From an uncultured SAR116 cluster alpha proteobacterium (lineage in GTDB: Bacteria; Pseudomonadota; Alphaproteobacteria; Puniceispirillales; Puniceispirillaceae): a DNA stretch of 64,000 bases. The position numbers and the translations under genes were made by a program. The DNA is taken from assembly GCA_902573725.1 (NCBI GenBank), contig CACGLE010000002.1, positions 48,923-112,922 of the forward strand, in the 5' to 3' direction. A model generated the notes under the pieces. That model made no database searches and was not told where the DNA came from. It worked only from the letters and a program-made list of their open reading frames with translations. Positions 40,209-49,152 of the stretch are shown here, piece after piece; position 1 is the stretch's first letter, and each line of letters begins with the position of its first letter.

Positions 40209-40763
40209 TTAAGAAGCAGCAGGCCTAACTTCTTTAACTTCAGGAATGTAGTGACGAAGCATGTTCTCAATCCCCATTTTAAGGGTAGCTGCACTACTTG
40301 GACAACCTTGACAAGCGCCGCGCATCTGCAAGGTAACTATGCCATCCTCATATGATGAAAAGGTAATATCACCGCCATCCATTGCAACAGCTGGTCTTAC
40401 TCTAGTATCAATCAAATGTTTAATTTGCTGTACTGTCTCACTATCAGTTTCATTTTCAGATGAAGCTTTTTCATCCGATATTTCAACAACTGGTAATCCA
40501 GAAGCGTAATGTTCCATAATAGCCGCTAAAATTGCAGGTTTTAAAGAAAACCATTCGAGGGATTCCATTTTAGTAACAGCAATAAAATCTGAACCTAAAA
40601 AAACAGATTGCACTCCATCGATATTGAATAGGCATTTTGCAAGTGGGGAATTCATAGCTTCTTCTTCAGAATTGAATTCCGCGTTCCCCGTGCCCATGAC
40701 ATCGACACCAGGAATAAATTTTAAAGCCGCTGGATTTGGCGTTTCTTCTGTTTGTATAAACAT
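40209..40763 (-). CDS. NFU-type iron-sulfur cluster carrier protein
   Basis: 184 residues. The N-terminal Nfu_N domain (1-~88) begins MFIQTEETPNPAALKFIPG; the C-terminal NifU-like domain (~110-175) has the cluster-binding CxxC in MRGACQGCPSSAATL. This is the alphaproteobacterial/mitochondrial NFU1 architecture, transferring [4Fe-4S] clusters to apo-enzymes such as lipoyl synthase or aconitase. Ribosome-binding GGAG lies about 10 bases before ATG. A 16-base direct repeat lies upstream. Confidence 0.94.
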   Translation of the reverse strand: MFIQTEETPNPAALKFIPGVDVMGTGNAEFNSEEEAMNSPLAKCLFNIDGVQSVFLGSDFIAVTKMESLEWFSLKPAILAAIMEHYASGLPVVEISDEKASSENETDSETVQQIKHLIDTRVRPAVAMDGGDITFSSYEDGIVTLQMRGACQGCPSSAATLKMGIENMLRHYIPEVKEVRPAAS

Positions 40764-40783
40764 GCTTGTTTTTCTCCAAAACC

Positions 40784-40865
40784 TAATTACTCAAAAATAC
40801 TCTGCGAGAAACTAACTTCAATGTATCAACAATACCACATGTTGAAAAGTAATTACTCAAAAATA
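40784..40865. repeat. 16-base direct repeat upstream of the NFU gene
   Basis: TAATTACTCAAAAATA occurs at 40784-40799 and again at 40850-40865, exact over all 16 bases and 66 bases apart start to start, within the 109-base trpS-NFU spacer. The copies flank the likely promoter region of the NFU gene. It may be a pair of regulator sites or a chance duplication in AT-rich DNA. Confidence 0.5.
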
Positions 40866-40872
40866 ATACGAA

Positions 40873-41886
40873 CTAATTGGAAGATTGGACGAATCCCATA
40901 ACACTCTTGCAAGCTGCCAATATAGGCTCAGCTATCGACTGCGCTCTTTTGCTCCCCTCAGCCAAAAAACGGTCTAACTCCACTGTGTCAGATAATATTA
41001 TATTCATCTCATTTCTAATTGGTGAAATTGTATTAATTAAACACTCGGCTAGCATTGGTTTAAATTTTCCAAACCCTTCTCCAGAAAATTCTGACAACAC
41101 ATCGCCTTCAGTTTGATTTGTTAATGCAGCATAAATACCCACAAGATTTTTTGCCTCTGGTCTTTCTTCAAGTTCACGAACATTATCTGGAAGAGGATCC
41201 GAGTCAGTTTTTGCTTTTTTTATTTTTTGAGCTATTAAATCGTCATCATCCTTTAGATTTATTCGAGTAAAATCAGACGTGCTAGATTTACTCATTTTAG
41301 AGTTGCCGTCCCTAAGGCTCATAATTCGTGCTGCTGTTTTTTGAATAATAGGGTCTGGAATTGGAAAAAATTTTTCCCCAAACATTGAATTAAATGCTAT
41401 TGCGATATCTCTTGTAAGCTCTAAATGCTGCTTTTGGTCCTCACCAACTGGAACAAATGTTGCCTTGTAAGCTAGGATGTCAGCTGCCATTAGTGTTGGG
41501 TATGCATACAATCCCACTGTAGCGTTTTCTCTATTTTTTCCAGCCTTTTCTTTAAATTGAGTCATACGATTTAACCAACCTAAGCGAGCAACGCAGTTAA
41601 ATAGCCAGGCGAGCTCCGCATGTTGTGGTACCTGAGACTGATTGAATAAAATAGAGTTATTAACGTTAATTCCAGATGCGATAAGACATGCAGCTACTTC
41701 ATGAGTTGCTGTCGATAAAGAGGTTGGTTCTTGTGGCACTGTGATGGCGTGTAAATCAACAATACAATAAATGGTTTCATGATCCTTCTGCAACCCGACC
41801 CAATTTTTTATAGCACCAAGATAATTTCCTAAATGTAGATTCCCAGTAGGTTGTACACCTGAAAAAACACGCCCATCTAACATCAT
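40873..41886 (-). CDS. trpS: Tryptophanyl-tRNA synthetase
   Basis: 337 residues. Class I signatures are HIGH-like HLGNYLGA (in [14 protein letters not shown]) and KMSKS ([13 protein letters not shown]), with [16 protein letters not shown] between. Two tandem ATG codons at the start (41886, 41883) leave one residue uncertain. It charges tRNA-Trp. It lies between murJ and the NFU gene; no T-box or trp leader is visible in the 84-base upstream gap. Confidence 0.98.
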   Translation of the reverse strand: MMLDGRVFSGVQPTGNLHLGNYLGAIKNWVGLQKDHETIYCIVDLHAITVPQEPTSLSTATHEVAACLIASGINVNNSILFNQSQVPQHAELAWLFNCVARLGWLNRMTQFKEKAGKNRENATVGLYAYPTLMAADILAYKATFVPVGEDQKQHLELTRDIAIAFNSMFGEKFFPIPDPIIQKTAARIMSLRDGNSKMSKSSTSDFTRINLKDDDDLIAQKIKKAKTDSDPLPDNVRELEERPEAKNLVGIYAALTNQTEGDVLSEFSGEGFGKFKPMLAECLINTISPIRNEMNIILSDTVELDRFLAEGSKRAQSIAEPILAACKSVMGFVQSSN

Positions 41887-41970
41887 TTTTTCCTATTTAA
41901 AAAATATTTTTCTATTTAAGCTTCATCAAGAATAAACACAATATTATTCACAACGATTCCCTTAAAACGT

Positions 41971-43545
41971 TTAATGCTTAGCAAACTTATTATTTAGTAA
42001 ACCAGCAGGTAAAAAACCACTAAAAAAGGCAATACCAACGTAAAAACACATGCCAAATATAACTAAAATTCCTAAAACATGTATATCCAAAAGTTGAGTT
42101 TTATTTAACAAACTTTCTAAGAGAGCTAAAAGTGAACCCATTAACATACAAAAAATAAAAATAGGCAAAAAACAATGAAAGCTATCTAATGCTAGGTAAC
42201 CCTCTTTTAAGAGAAGATATGATAAATAGAATGTCCCAAACCAAATTGAAATTGATGTACCTAATGCTAATCCAACGTGCCCTATTAACTGCATTAAAAT
42301 AATGCTAAGAATAATATTTGCAAATACTGTTGCAAAGCTCACTTTTAGAATTACCGATGGTCTATTTGACGCAAAAAAAACAGATTGAAATAATTTTTGT
42401 GTAACAAATGCAGGTAGACCTATAGCATAAGCTACTAATGCATCTGCTGTTGCCCTGACATCTACTTCATCAAACGCACCATATCCAAATACCCCGGAAA
42501 TAATCAAAGGAGATATTATAATTAATGCAGTGGCTGCAGGAATGGTAAAAAACCAACCCAGATGAAGTGAATTACTCAGAGACTTTTGCATCTCTTCTTT
42601 CTCACCATTGGCGTATAACCTGGCAAGATGTGGAAGGAGTGCGGTTCCTAGCGCAATGCCTATAATCCCAAGAGGAAGTTGATTAATTCTATCACCATAA
42701 TAAAGCCAAGATATAGCTCCAACAGGAAGCAATGAAGCGAGTATCATATCAACAAAAATATTTATTTGTACACTCCCGGCACTAAATGCTGCAGGCACGA
42801 AAGATTTCCACATTTTTTTTCCAGATTCACTTATGCCTACCCATTCCCATGAAGGATTTAATTTAGCTCTCAAAAGCACTATTTTCATTAATAATATTTG
42901 CATAAGACCAGCTAATAAAACGCTAATTGCTAATGGGAAGGTTAGGGATATCAAAGTTGCATCAGACAAATTTCCTACTGAAAAAAATACAAAAATTGCA
43001 CCTGAAATAAGCGCTAAATTCAGTAAAACTGGTGTAGCTGCTCCAGGCCAAAATATTCTATGAGAATTTAATAAAGCAGACCATAAAGCTACCAAGGATA
43101 TCATGACAAGGTAAGGCATCGTAATTCGGGCTAGTAGAATTGCAGCTTCAAGTCTCTCTGCTGTAGACTTAAAACCAGGCACAAGAATCTGTATAATGAA
43201 TGGCATTAATAATTCAAATATAATAACGATCCCAGACAAACAAATTACAAGAAAAATTTGCACCTCTGTTACTAAGTGGAGAGCTGTTTTTTTATTATTT
43301 TTTGCGATCTCTTCCTCATACGTTGGCAAAAATACATTTGTCAATGCACCCTCTGCCGTAATTCGCCTAAAGAAATTTGGTAGCTTTAGAGCCACCAAAA
43401 AAGCATCCGAAGCGGCACCTGCTCCCAGAATCAAAGCCAATAATACATCTCTTACTAAACCTAAGATACGACTGATAGCAGTAAAAAAACCAACTTGTTT
43501 GAATCCGCGAATCACAGAAAATGAATTAGTACTAGAGGGGTTCAT
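41971..43545 (-). CDS. murJ: Lipid II flippase MurJ
   Basis: 524 residues, with 13-14 hydrophobic helices of the MOP superfamily. The N-terminal segment GFFTAISRILGLVRDVLLALILGAG and KLPNFFRRITAEGALTNVFLP is typical of MurJ/MviN. It flips lipid-linked peptidoglycan precursor. The start overlaps the glnD stop by 4 bases, and glnD is upstream, so translation is coupled. Confidence 0.97.
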   Translation of the reverse strand: MNPSSTNSFSVIRGFKQVGFFTAISRILGLVRDVLLALILGAGAASDAFLVALKLPNFFRRITAEGALTNVFLPTYEEEIAKNNKKTALHLVTEVQIFLVICLSGIVIIFELLMPFIIQILVPGFKSTAERLEAAILLARITMPYLVMISLVALWSALLNSHRIFWPGAATPVLLNLALISGAIFVFFSVGNLSDATLISLTFPLAISVLLAGLMQILLMKIVLLRAKLNPSWEWVGISESGKKMWKSFVPAAFSAGSVQINIFVDMILASLLPVGAISWLYYGDRINQLPLGIIGIALGTALLPHLARLYANGEKEEMQKSLSNSLHLGWFFTIPAATALIIISPLIISGVFGYGAFDEVDVRATADALVAYAIGLPAFVTQKLFQSVFFASNRPSVILKVSFATVFANIILSIILMQLIGHVGLALGTSISIWFGTFYLSYLLLKEGYLALDSFHCFLPIFIFCMLMGSLLALLESLLNKTQLLDIHVLGILVIFGMCFYVGIAFFSGFLPAGLLNNKFAKH

Positions 43546-46382
43546 AGGTGATCTTTTTCTGACTGTTTCAACACTTGAAGAAGAGCAGTTCGGATTTTTT
43601 CAATCATCATATCCGTCTTAATTTTCATACCAAAAATATCTTTTACATAAAAAACATCAACAGCTCTATCACCATAGGTGGAAACAGATGCAGAATTTAT
43701 CTGTAACCCTAATTGAGCAATTTTGCGAGTTAAGTCGTATAAAAGTTGGGGTCTATCAGGGCCACTTATTTCTAATACTGTATGAGTGTTGCTCATTTGA
43801 TTTGTGATAGTTACCCTTGACACAGTCAACATCGCTTTTTGGCGCTTTGAAATAGTTTTTGTTTTTTTACCCAGTTGTTCTGCTAAAATTATTTTACCAG
43901 CCAATGTATCATCTATCATTTTTTTAATACGAAATAAGGTTTCTGGTTCTTTCACAGAAGATTTTTCTAATGTCTGGATCATAAATTCATCAAGAATTGT
44001 GCCATCTTTGCGTGTATTAATTCGTGCATACACAACTTGACACCCCGCCATAGTAACCGCACCAGCTATTCTGCTAAATAGTCCAGGATGATCCTGCGTA
44101 ATTATAGTTAACATTGTCGACTTACTATCTTGTTTTTCAGTCAAATCAAGATGCAGCGGCTTTTTATTTTGATAAAACTTTTCTAGCAAATTGCTGTGAA
44201 ACAAATGTGTTTTAACATCAAAAGTAAGCCAATATGACGGATAAAATAATTCTTGGTATTTTTCAAATTTTTTATCATCCCAATTCAGGTTTTTCTTAAT
44301 CAAAATTCTTGCTCTTGATTTGGACTGTTCTGACAGTCTGCTCTCCTCATGGCTTGGCGCCAAACCTCCTAGCACCCGCTCTGATTCGTAGTATAATACT
44401 CTCATCAAGCTTGCTTTCCAACCATTCCAAATAGTCGGACCGACAGCTCTAATATCAGCAACAGTAAGCACGAGAAGGAGTTTTAACCTTTCTAATGATT
44501 GAACATCGGCTACAAAGTTTTGGATTGTTTTCGGATCATGAAGATCATAGCGGAATGCTGTTTTGCTAATTAGTAGATGCCATCTAATTAGCCATCTGAC
44601 TGTGTCAGTTTCGTCTTCAGAAAAACCAAACCATGGACACAGTTTGGCAGCGATTTTGGAACCCAAAATAGAGTGGTCACCACCTTTACCTTTGGCAAGA
44701 TCATGCAAAAACACCGCCATATATAGAACTTTTCTAGCTTCTGTTTGATGTATTAATTCACATGCGAGCGGGGCTTCATTTTTAATTTTTCCAGTCTCAA
44801 TTTCGTTTAGAATTTCTACTGCTTTAATAGTGTGCTCATCTACTGTATAACTATGATACATATCAAATTGCATCATACATATAACATGCCCAAATTCAGG
44901 TAAGAATTTACTAAGATAACCTGTATCACTCATTAAACGAAGCACTCGACCCGCTGAGTCTTTGGAGGTCAATATTTCAAGAAACAATTTCCTATTTTCT
45001 TCTGTTTGTAATTGTGCAACAGAACAAGCTTTTATCGCTCGTGTCATTCTCCTAAACGTTTCTGGATGAATATCTGACTTCAAAAATTGAGCATAATAGA
45101 ATAGTTGGATAAGAAGTTCTGGATTCTGTCTAAAGCGAATTGATGGTGGCAGACTCAATCTGTTTTTCATAATTTCAAATGGCGCTAACCTAGACTGATT
45201 GTAAAAGCTTACAAAATTTAAAATTCTTCCTAAGCCAAATATACCCTTATTTTCAAAATCACTTTCTATAGCCGAGCAAAATATCCTTGTAAGGGTTCCT
45301 ACCTGCCTTGCGGCTAAAAAATAACGTTTCATAAAACGTTCAACACCACGCATCCCCCCTCTTCCGGAAAAACCCATTATTGGCGCAATATCTATCTGAG
45401 CATCAAACGTAAGCCTATCATCCTCGCGTTTTGATCTTAAATGTAAGAAACAACGAACTGTCCATAAAAACCGCTGCGATGCTGCAAAATTTTTTGCCTC
45501 AGAAACTCGCAAAACACCGAGCTCGATAACTTCTTCGACAGACCTAACTTTATAGGCAAATTTTGCTATCCAAAAAAGAGTGTGAAGGTCTCTCAAGCCC
45601 CCCTTACCCTCTTTAATTTGCGGCTCCACCATGTAACGAGTTGCGCCATGTAGTTTATGCCTGGAGTCTCTTTCACGTAATTTTTCAGTTACAAAATATG
45701 ATACTGGCTTTTCTGAGATCCATGAACGAAGACGTTTTTCAAAATTTTCAAATAACTTATCATCCCCCTCAATATACCTTATTTCTAATAGGGTTGTCAT
45801 TATTGTTATATCATCATTTGCAGCTTCTAAACATTGCTCCCTCGTTCTAGTGGCGTGACCTACCTTCAATCCAAGGTCCCAGAGAAGGTATAAGATATAT
45901 TCAATAACAGGCTGATGTTTAGTTAATTGACCTTTCTGATAAAGAAATAATAAATCTATATCACTATGAGGTGCAAGCTCCCCTCTGCCATATCCACCAA
46001 CAGCTAAAATAGACAAACCAATTTTTTTTTTTGTGTTTTTCTTATAATGCCTACTTAAAATCATTCTATAAATAATTGATATAAGCTGGTCCATTATCAT
46101 GGCATGAGTGCCAACGTATACCGCACCGTCATAATTTTTATATAGGTTTTCAGCGAGCTTGGATTTAACTTCTGTAAGAGTTTTTTTGAGAACATTTAGA
46201 AGTTTTGCACGAAACACACCTTCATCTTCCTCAGATTGAATCTTTGCTAAATCTTTGGAAAGCTTCTTTGAATGAAAACTATAATTCTCGCTATATTCAG
46301 CCATACCAATTGGCGCCAACAAAGACAAAGAGTCTCTTGGTTGTTCTTGCTGCCTCAAAAGATATCCATGTTGTTTTTTCAT
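43542..46382 (-). CDS. glnD: PII uridylyltransferase/uridylyl-removing enzyme
   Basis: 946 residues from ATG 46382. A TTG at 46391 also opens the frame, but AGAGG lies 9 bases before the ATG and directly abuts the TTG, so the ATG is preferred. Nucleotidyltransferase domain: GGYGRGELAPHSDIDLLFLY; HD domain: AVFLHDLAKGKGGDHSILG; two C-terminal ACT domains (ITQDHPGLFSRIAGA, ISGPDRPQLLYDLTRK). It senses glutamine and modifies PII, controlling nitrogen assimilation. It follows mutS by 5 bases. Confidence 0.97.
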   Translation of the reverse strand: MKKQHGYLLRQQEQPRDSLSLLAPIGMAEYSENYSFHSKKLSKDLAKIQSEEDEGVFRAKLLNVLKKTLTEVKSKLAENLYKNYDGAVYVGTHAMIMDQLISIIYRMILSRHYKKNTKKKIGLSILAVGGYGRGELAPHSDIDLLFLYQKGQLTKHQPVIEYILYLLWDLGLKVGHATRTREQCLEAANDDITIMTTLLEIRYIEGDDKLFENFEKRLRSWISEKPVSYFVTEKLRERDSRHKLHGATRYMVEPQIKEGKGGLRDLHTLFWIAKFAYKVRSVEEVIELGVLRVSEAKNFAASQRFLWTVRCFLHLRSKREDDRLTFDAQIDIAPIMGFSGRGGMRGVERFMKRYFLAARQVGTLTRIFCSAIESDFENKGIFGLGRILNFVSFYNQSRLAPFEIMKNRLSLPPSIRFRQNPELLIQLFYYAQFLKSDIHPETFRRMTRAIKACSVAQLQTEENRKLFLEILTSKDSAGRVLRLMSDTGYLSKFLPEFGHVICMMQFDMYHSYTVDEHTIKAVEILNEIETGKIKNEAPLACELIHQTEARKVLYMAVFLHDLAKGKGGDHSILGSKIAAKLCPWFGFSEDETDTVRWLIRWHLLISKTAFRYDLHDPKTIQNFVADVQSLERLKLLLVLTVADIRAVGPTIWNGWKASLMRVLYYESERVLGGLAPSHEESRLSEQSKSRARILIKKNLNWDDKKFEKYQELFYPSYWLTFDVKTHLFHSNLLEKFYQNKKPLHLDLTEKQDSKSTMLTIITQDHPGLFSRIAGAVTMAGCQVVYARINTRKDGTILDEFMIQTLEKSSVKEPETLFRIKKMIDDTLAGKIILAEQLGKKTKTISKRQKAMLTVSRVTITNQMSNTHTVLEISGPDRPQLLYDLTRKIAQLGLQINSASVSTYGDRAVDVFYVKDIFGMKIKTDMMIEKIRTALLQVLKQSEKDHL

Positions 46383-46387
46383 TATTT

Positions 46388-49051
46388 TCAACCTCTTTTA
46401 TAAAGGTCATGAATTTCATACAACATATTTAAGGCCTCTTTTGGTGATAGATCATCGGGGTGAAAAGACTGTAATAATTCGAAAATTTCTGTGCGTTTTG
46501 GGTCCATTTCATTATGAGAGCTAGGTGCTGCTACCTTGGCCAAAGTAGGAAAATTAACCCCTTTTTCAGAGAGAATTTGTTCTTCTGCCCATCGTTGCCT
46601 TTCTAACTCTGATAATATATTTTTGGCACGCTCTATTACGTTTTCTGGTAAGCCGGCTAACATTGCCACGTGAATACCGTATGACCTTCCAGCTCTACCT
46701 TTAGTTACTTTATGAAGAAAAACAATTTCCTGTCTCCACTCTTTAATTTTCATATGAAAGCTCATTACGTCAGAAAGTTTCTCTTCCAAAATAGTAAGCT
46801 CATGATAGTGCGTTGCGAATAATCCTCTACATCGCTTAATGTCATGCAAATTTTCTAAGGTAGCTTGAGCTATTGCAAGTCCATCATAAGTGGACGTACC
46901 GCGTCCAATTTCATCGAGAATCACTAAAGAATTAGGGGTTGCATGCCTCAAAATTGCTGCTGTTTCAAGCATTTCAATCATAAAAGTGGATTGGCCTCTC
47001 GCCAAATCATCGGAAGCGCCAACTCTGCTAAATAATTTATCAACAATACCAATATTTGCCTTTTTTGCTGGTACAAATAATCCTGCTTGAGCCAAAATAA
47101 CCATAAGAGCGTTTTGGCGAAGAAACGTTGATTTACCCGCCATATTAGGTCCTGTTACTAACCAAATTTTTTGACCTTGTAATAAGTCACAATCATTTTC
47201 CATAAAAGTTGCATTGCCGCCTGATGTAAATTCGACCACGGGATGTCTACCAGCTTCAATCATAAATTGAGCGTTATTTGTAATTACCGGTTTAACGTAA
47301 TTATGATTTTCAGCCAGTGATGCTGTCGATAGAGCAACATCAATCTGAGCAATAATAGAAGCACATTGGGCAATTTTAGTCTCGCATTTCAGGAGTTCCA
47401 GGACCAAACTATCGTATAAGGATTGCTCAATAGTTAGTGCTCTGTCCGCCGCTGTTGTTAATTCCCTCTCTAAATCTGCAAGCTCAATTGTTGTAAAGCG
47501 CAAAGCCTGCGCTGTTGTCTGCCTGTGTATGAATTTGGCATCAGACATCAACTTTTCTGCATGGTTAGAACGAACCTCAATATGATATCCAAGGAGATTA
47601 TTGTATTTAATTTTTAAAGATGTGATAGCAGTTTCTTCACTATACTTTTGCTGAAGCAACACTATGTGATCTCTACTTTCTTTGCTTAGATTACGCAACG
47701 AATCAAGGCTCGTGTCAAAACCAGAACGAATAAAATTACCATCCCTTACTAATAACGGTAAATCATCTGCTAAAGCATCTTTAATTTTTGCAGATACTGA
47801 ATAGGGACTGACTATTATTTCATCAATATTTGCAAAAAGTGGTTGACCGGACGACGTAATACATTGCGCAATCATTTTAAAAATTTTCTCAGTTTTTTCG
47901 ATAGCAGCGGCGAGAGAAAATAAATCTCTTGGTCCACCTCTCCGCACAGACAAGCGACAAAGAGACCTTTCAAAATCAGGGATCCCTTTTAACAAATATT
48001 CTAGATTTGATTTTAATGATTGCTCACTCAAAAACCAGTTTACAAGGTCCAGACGTTCTTCAATTTCAGCCTTTACAGCCAATGGTGATGCTATTCTAGT
48101 AGCTAGCAAGCGTGCTCCTATCGCTGTTTTAGTCTTATCAATAGTATTTAATAGGCAGCCATATTTCTCACCAGACAAAGTTCTTGTAATCTCAAGTGAC
48201 CGGCGTGTTGCTGGATCTATCTCCAGAATTCTATTATTTTCCATCAGAATGGGTTGTCTTAAAAAGGGTTTTTGTGAAATTTGTGTTTGGCTTAGATAAT
48301 TCAGAATACCGTATATTGCCGATAATTGTGCTCTTGAATAGGCCAATTTATTCAAGTTCACTGAATTAGGAAAAAAGGCTTGAAAAACATCTAATGGATT
48401 GTTGCTATCGAAACTGTCTTTTGGTAAGGCGAAAATACATGAGATCTCTTTTATTTTTTGGAAAATTATTTCCTGGCCTTCTGGATATAATATTTCTGCA
48501 GGATTAAGGCGTTCAATTGTTGATAAAATAGATTCCTCATTAATATCTTGAGTATGAAAAGTACCAGTTGACATATCAGCCCATGCTACCGCAAATTTGC
48601 CATTAGAATTACCAATAGCAAGCAAAAAATTATTGAGGTCAGGAGCTAATATATTGTCTTCGTTTAAAGTGCCTGCCGTTACAACTCTTACAACAGCACG
48701 TGGTAAAGGTCCTTTACCTCCTCTTTTTTTGAATGAATCTGGTGTTTCTGCCTGTTCGCAAACGGCAACACGATGTCCAAGTCGAACTAATTTTTCTAAA
48801 TAACCATCCACCGCATGAACTGGAACACCGCACATAGGTATATCAATACCATTCATCTGCCCTCTTTTTGTCAGAACTATTCCAAGCAATCCTGAAACAA
48901 TTTCCGCATCGTGGAAAAACATTTCGTAAAAATCGCCCATACGATAAAATAACAGGAAATCCTGATATTGTGACTTAACGTCGAGAAACTGCGCCATCAT
49001 TGGTGTTGGCTTCGATGATAGGCTCAAACTAGTTTTTTGTGTTTTTGACAT
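46388..49051 (-). CDS. mutS: DNA mismatch repair protein MutS
   Basis: 887 residues. The mismatch-recognition Phe-x-Glu motif is FYRMGDFYEMF near residues 34-44; ABC ATPase features are VTGPNMAGKSTFLRQ and VILDEIGRGTSTYDGLA. It recognises mismatches and recruits MutL. The gene cluster murJ-glnD-mutS, divergent from malic enzyme, is conserved in Alphaproteobacteria. Confidence 0.98.
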   Translation of the reverse strand: MSKTQKTSLSLSSKPTPMMAQFLDVKSQYQDFLLFYRMGDFYEMFFHDAEIVSGLLGIVLTKRGQMNGIDIPMCGVPVHAVDGYLEKLVRLGHRVAVCEQAETPDSFKKRGGKGPLPRAVVRVVTAGTLNEDNILAPDLNNFLLAIGNSNGKFAVAWADMSTGTFHTQDINEESILSTIERLNPAEILYPEGQEIIFQKIKEISCIFALPKDSFDSNNPLDVFQAFFPNSVNLNKLAYSRAQLSAIYGILNYLSQTQISQKPFLRQPILMENNRILEIDPATRRSLEITRTLSGEKYGCLLNTIDKTKTAIGARLLATRIASPLAVKAEIEERLDLVNWFLSEQSLKSNLEYLLKGIPDFERSLCRLSVRRGGPRDLFSLAAAIEKTEKIFKMIAQCITSSGQPLFANIDEIIVSPYSVSAKIKDALADDLPLLVRDGNFIRSGFDTSLDSLRNLSKESRDHIVLLQQKYSEETAITSLKIKYNNLLGYHIEVRSNHAEKLMSDAKFIHRQTTAQALRFTTIELADLERELTTAADRALTIEQSLYDSLVLELLKCETKIAQCASIIAQIDVALSTASLAENHNYVKPVITNNAQFMIEAGRHPVVEFTSGGNATFMENDCDLLQGQKIWLVTGPNMAGKSTFLRQNALMVILAQAGLFVPAKKANIGIVDKLFSRVGASDDLARGQSTFMIEMLETAAILRHATPNSLVILDEIGRGTSTYDGLAIAQATLENLHDIKRCRGLFATHYHELTILEEKLSDVMSFHMKIKEWRQEIVFLHKVTKGRAGRSYGIHVAMLAGLPENVIERAKNILSELERQRWAEEQILSEKGVNFPTLAKVAAPSSHNEMDPKRTEIFELLQSFHPDDLSPKEALNMLYEIHDLYKRG

Positions 49052-49152
49052 GTTATATTACTTTGACCTACTAATTCGTGAGTATTCAATTTATAAAAAA
49101 GAAATAACGAAACCATCTAAATAACTTATTTCAACAAAAACTTATTATCAAT

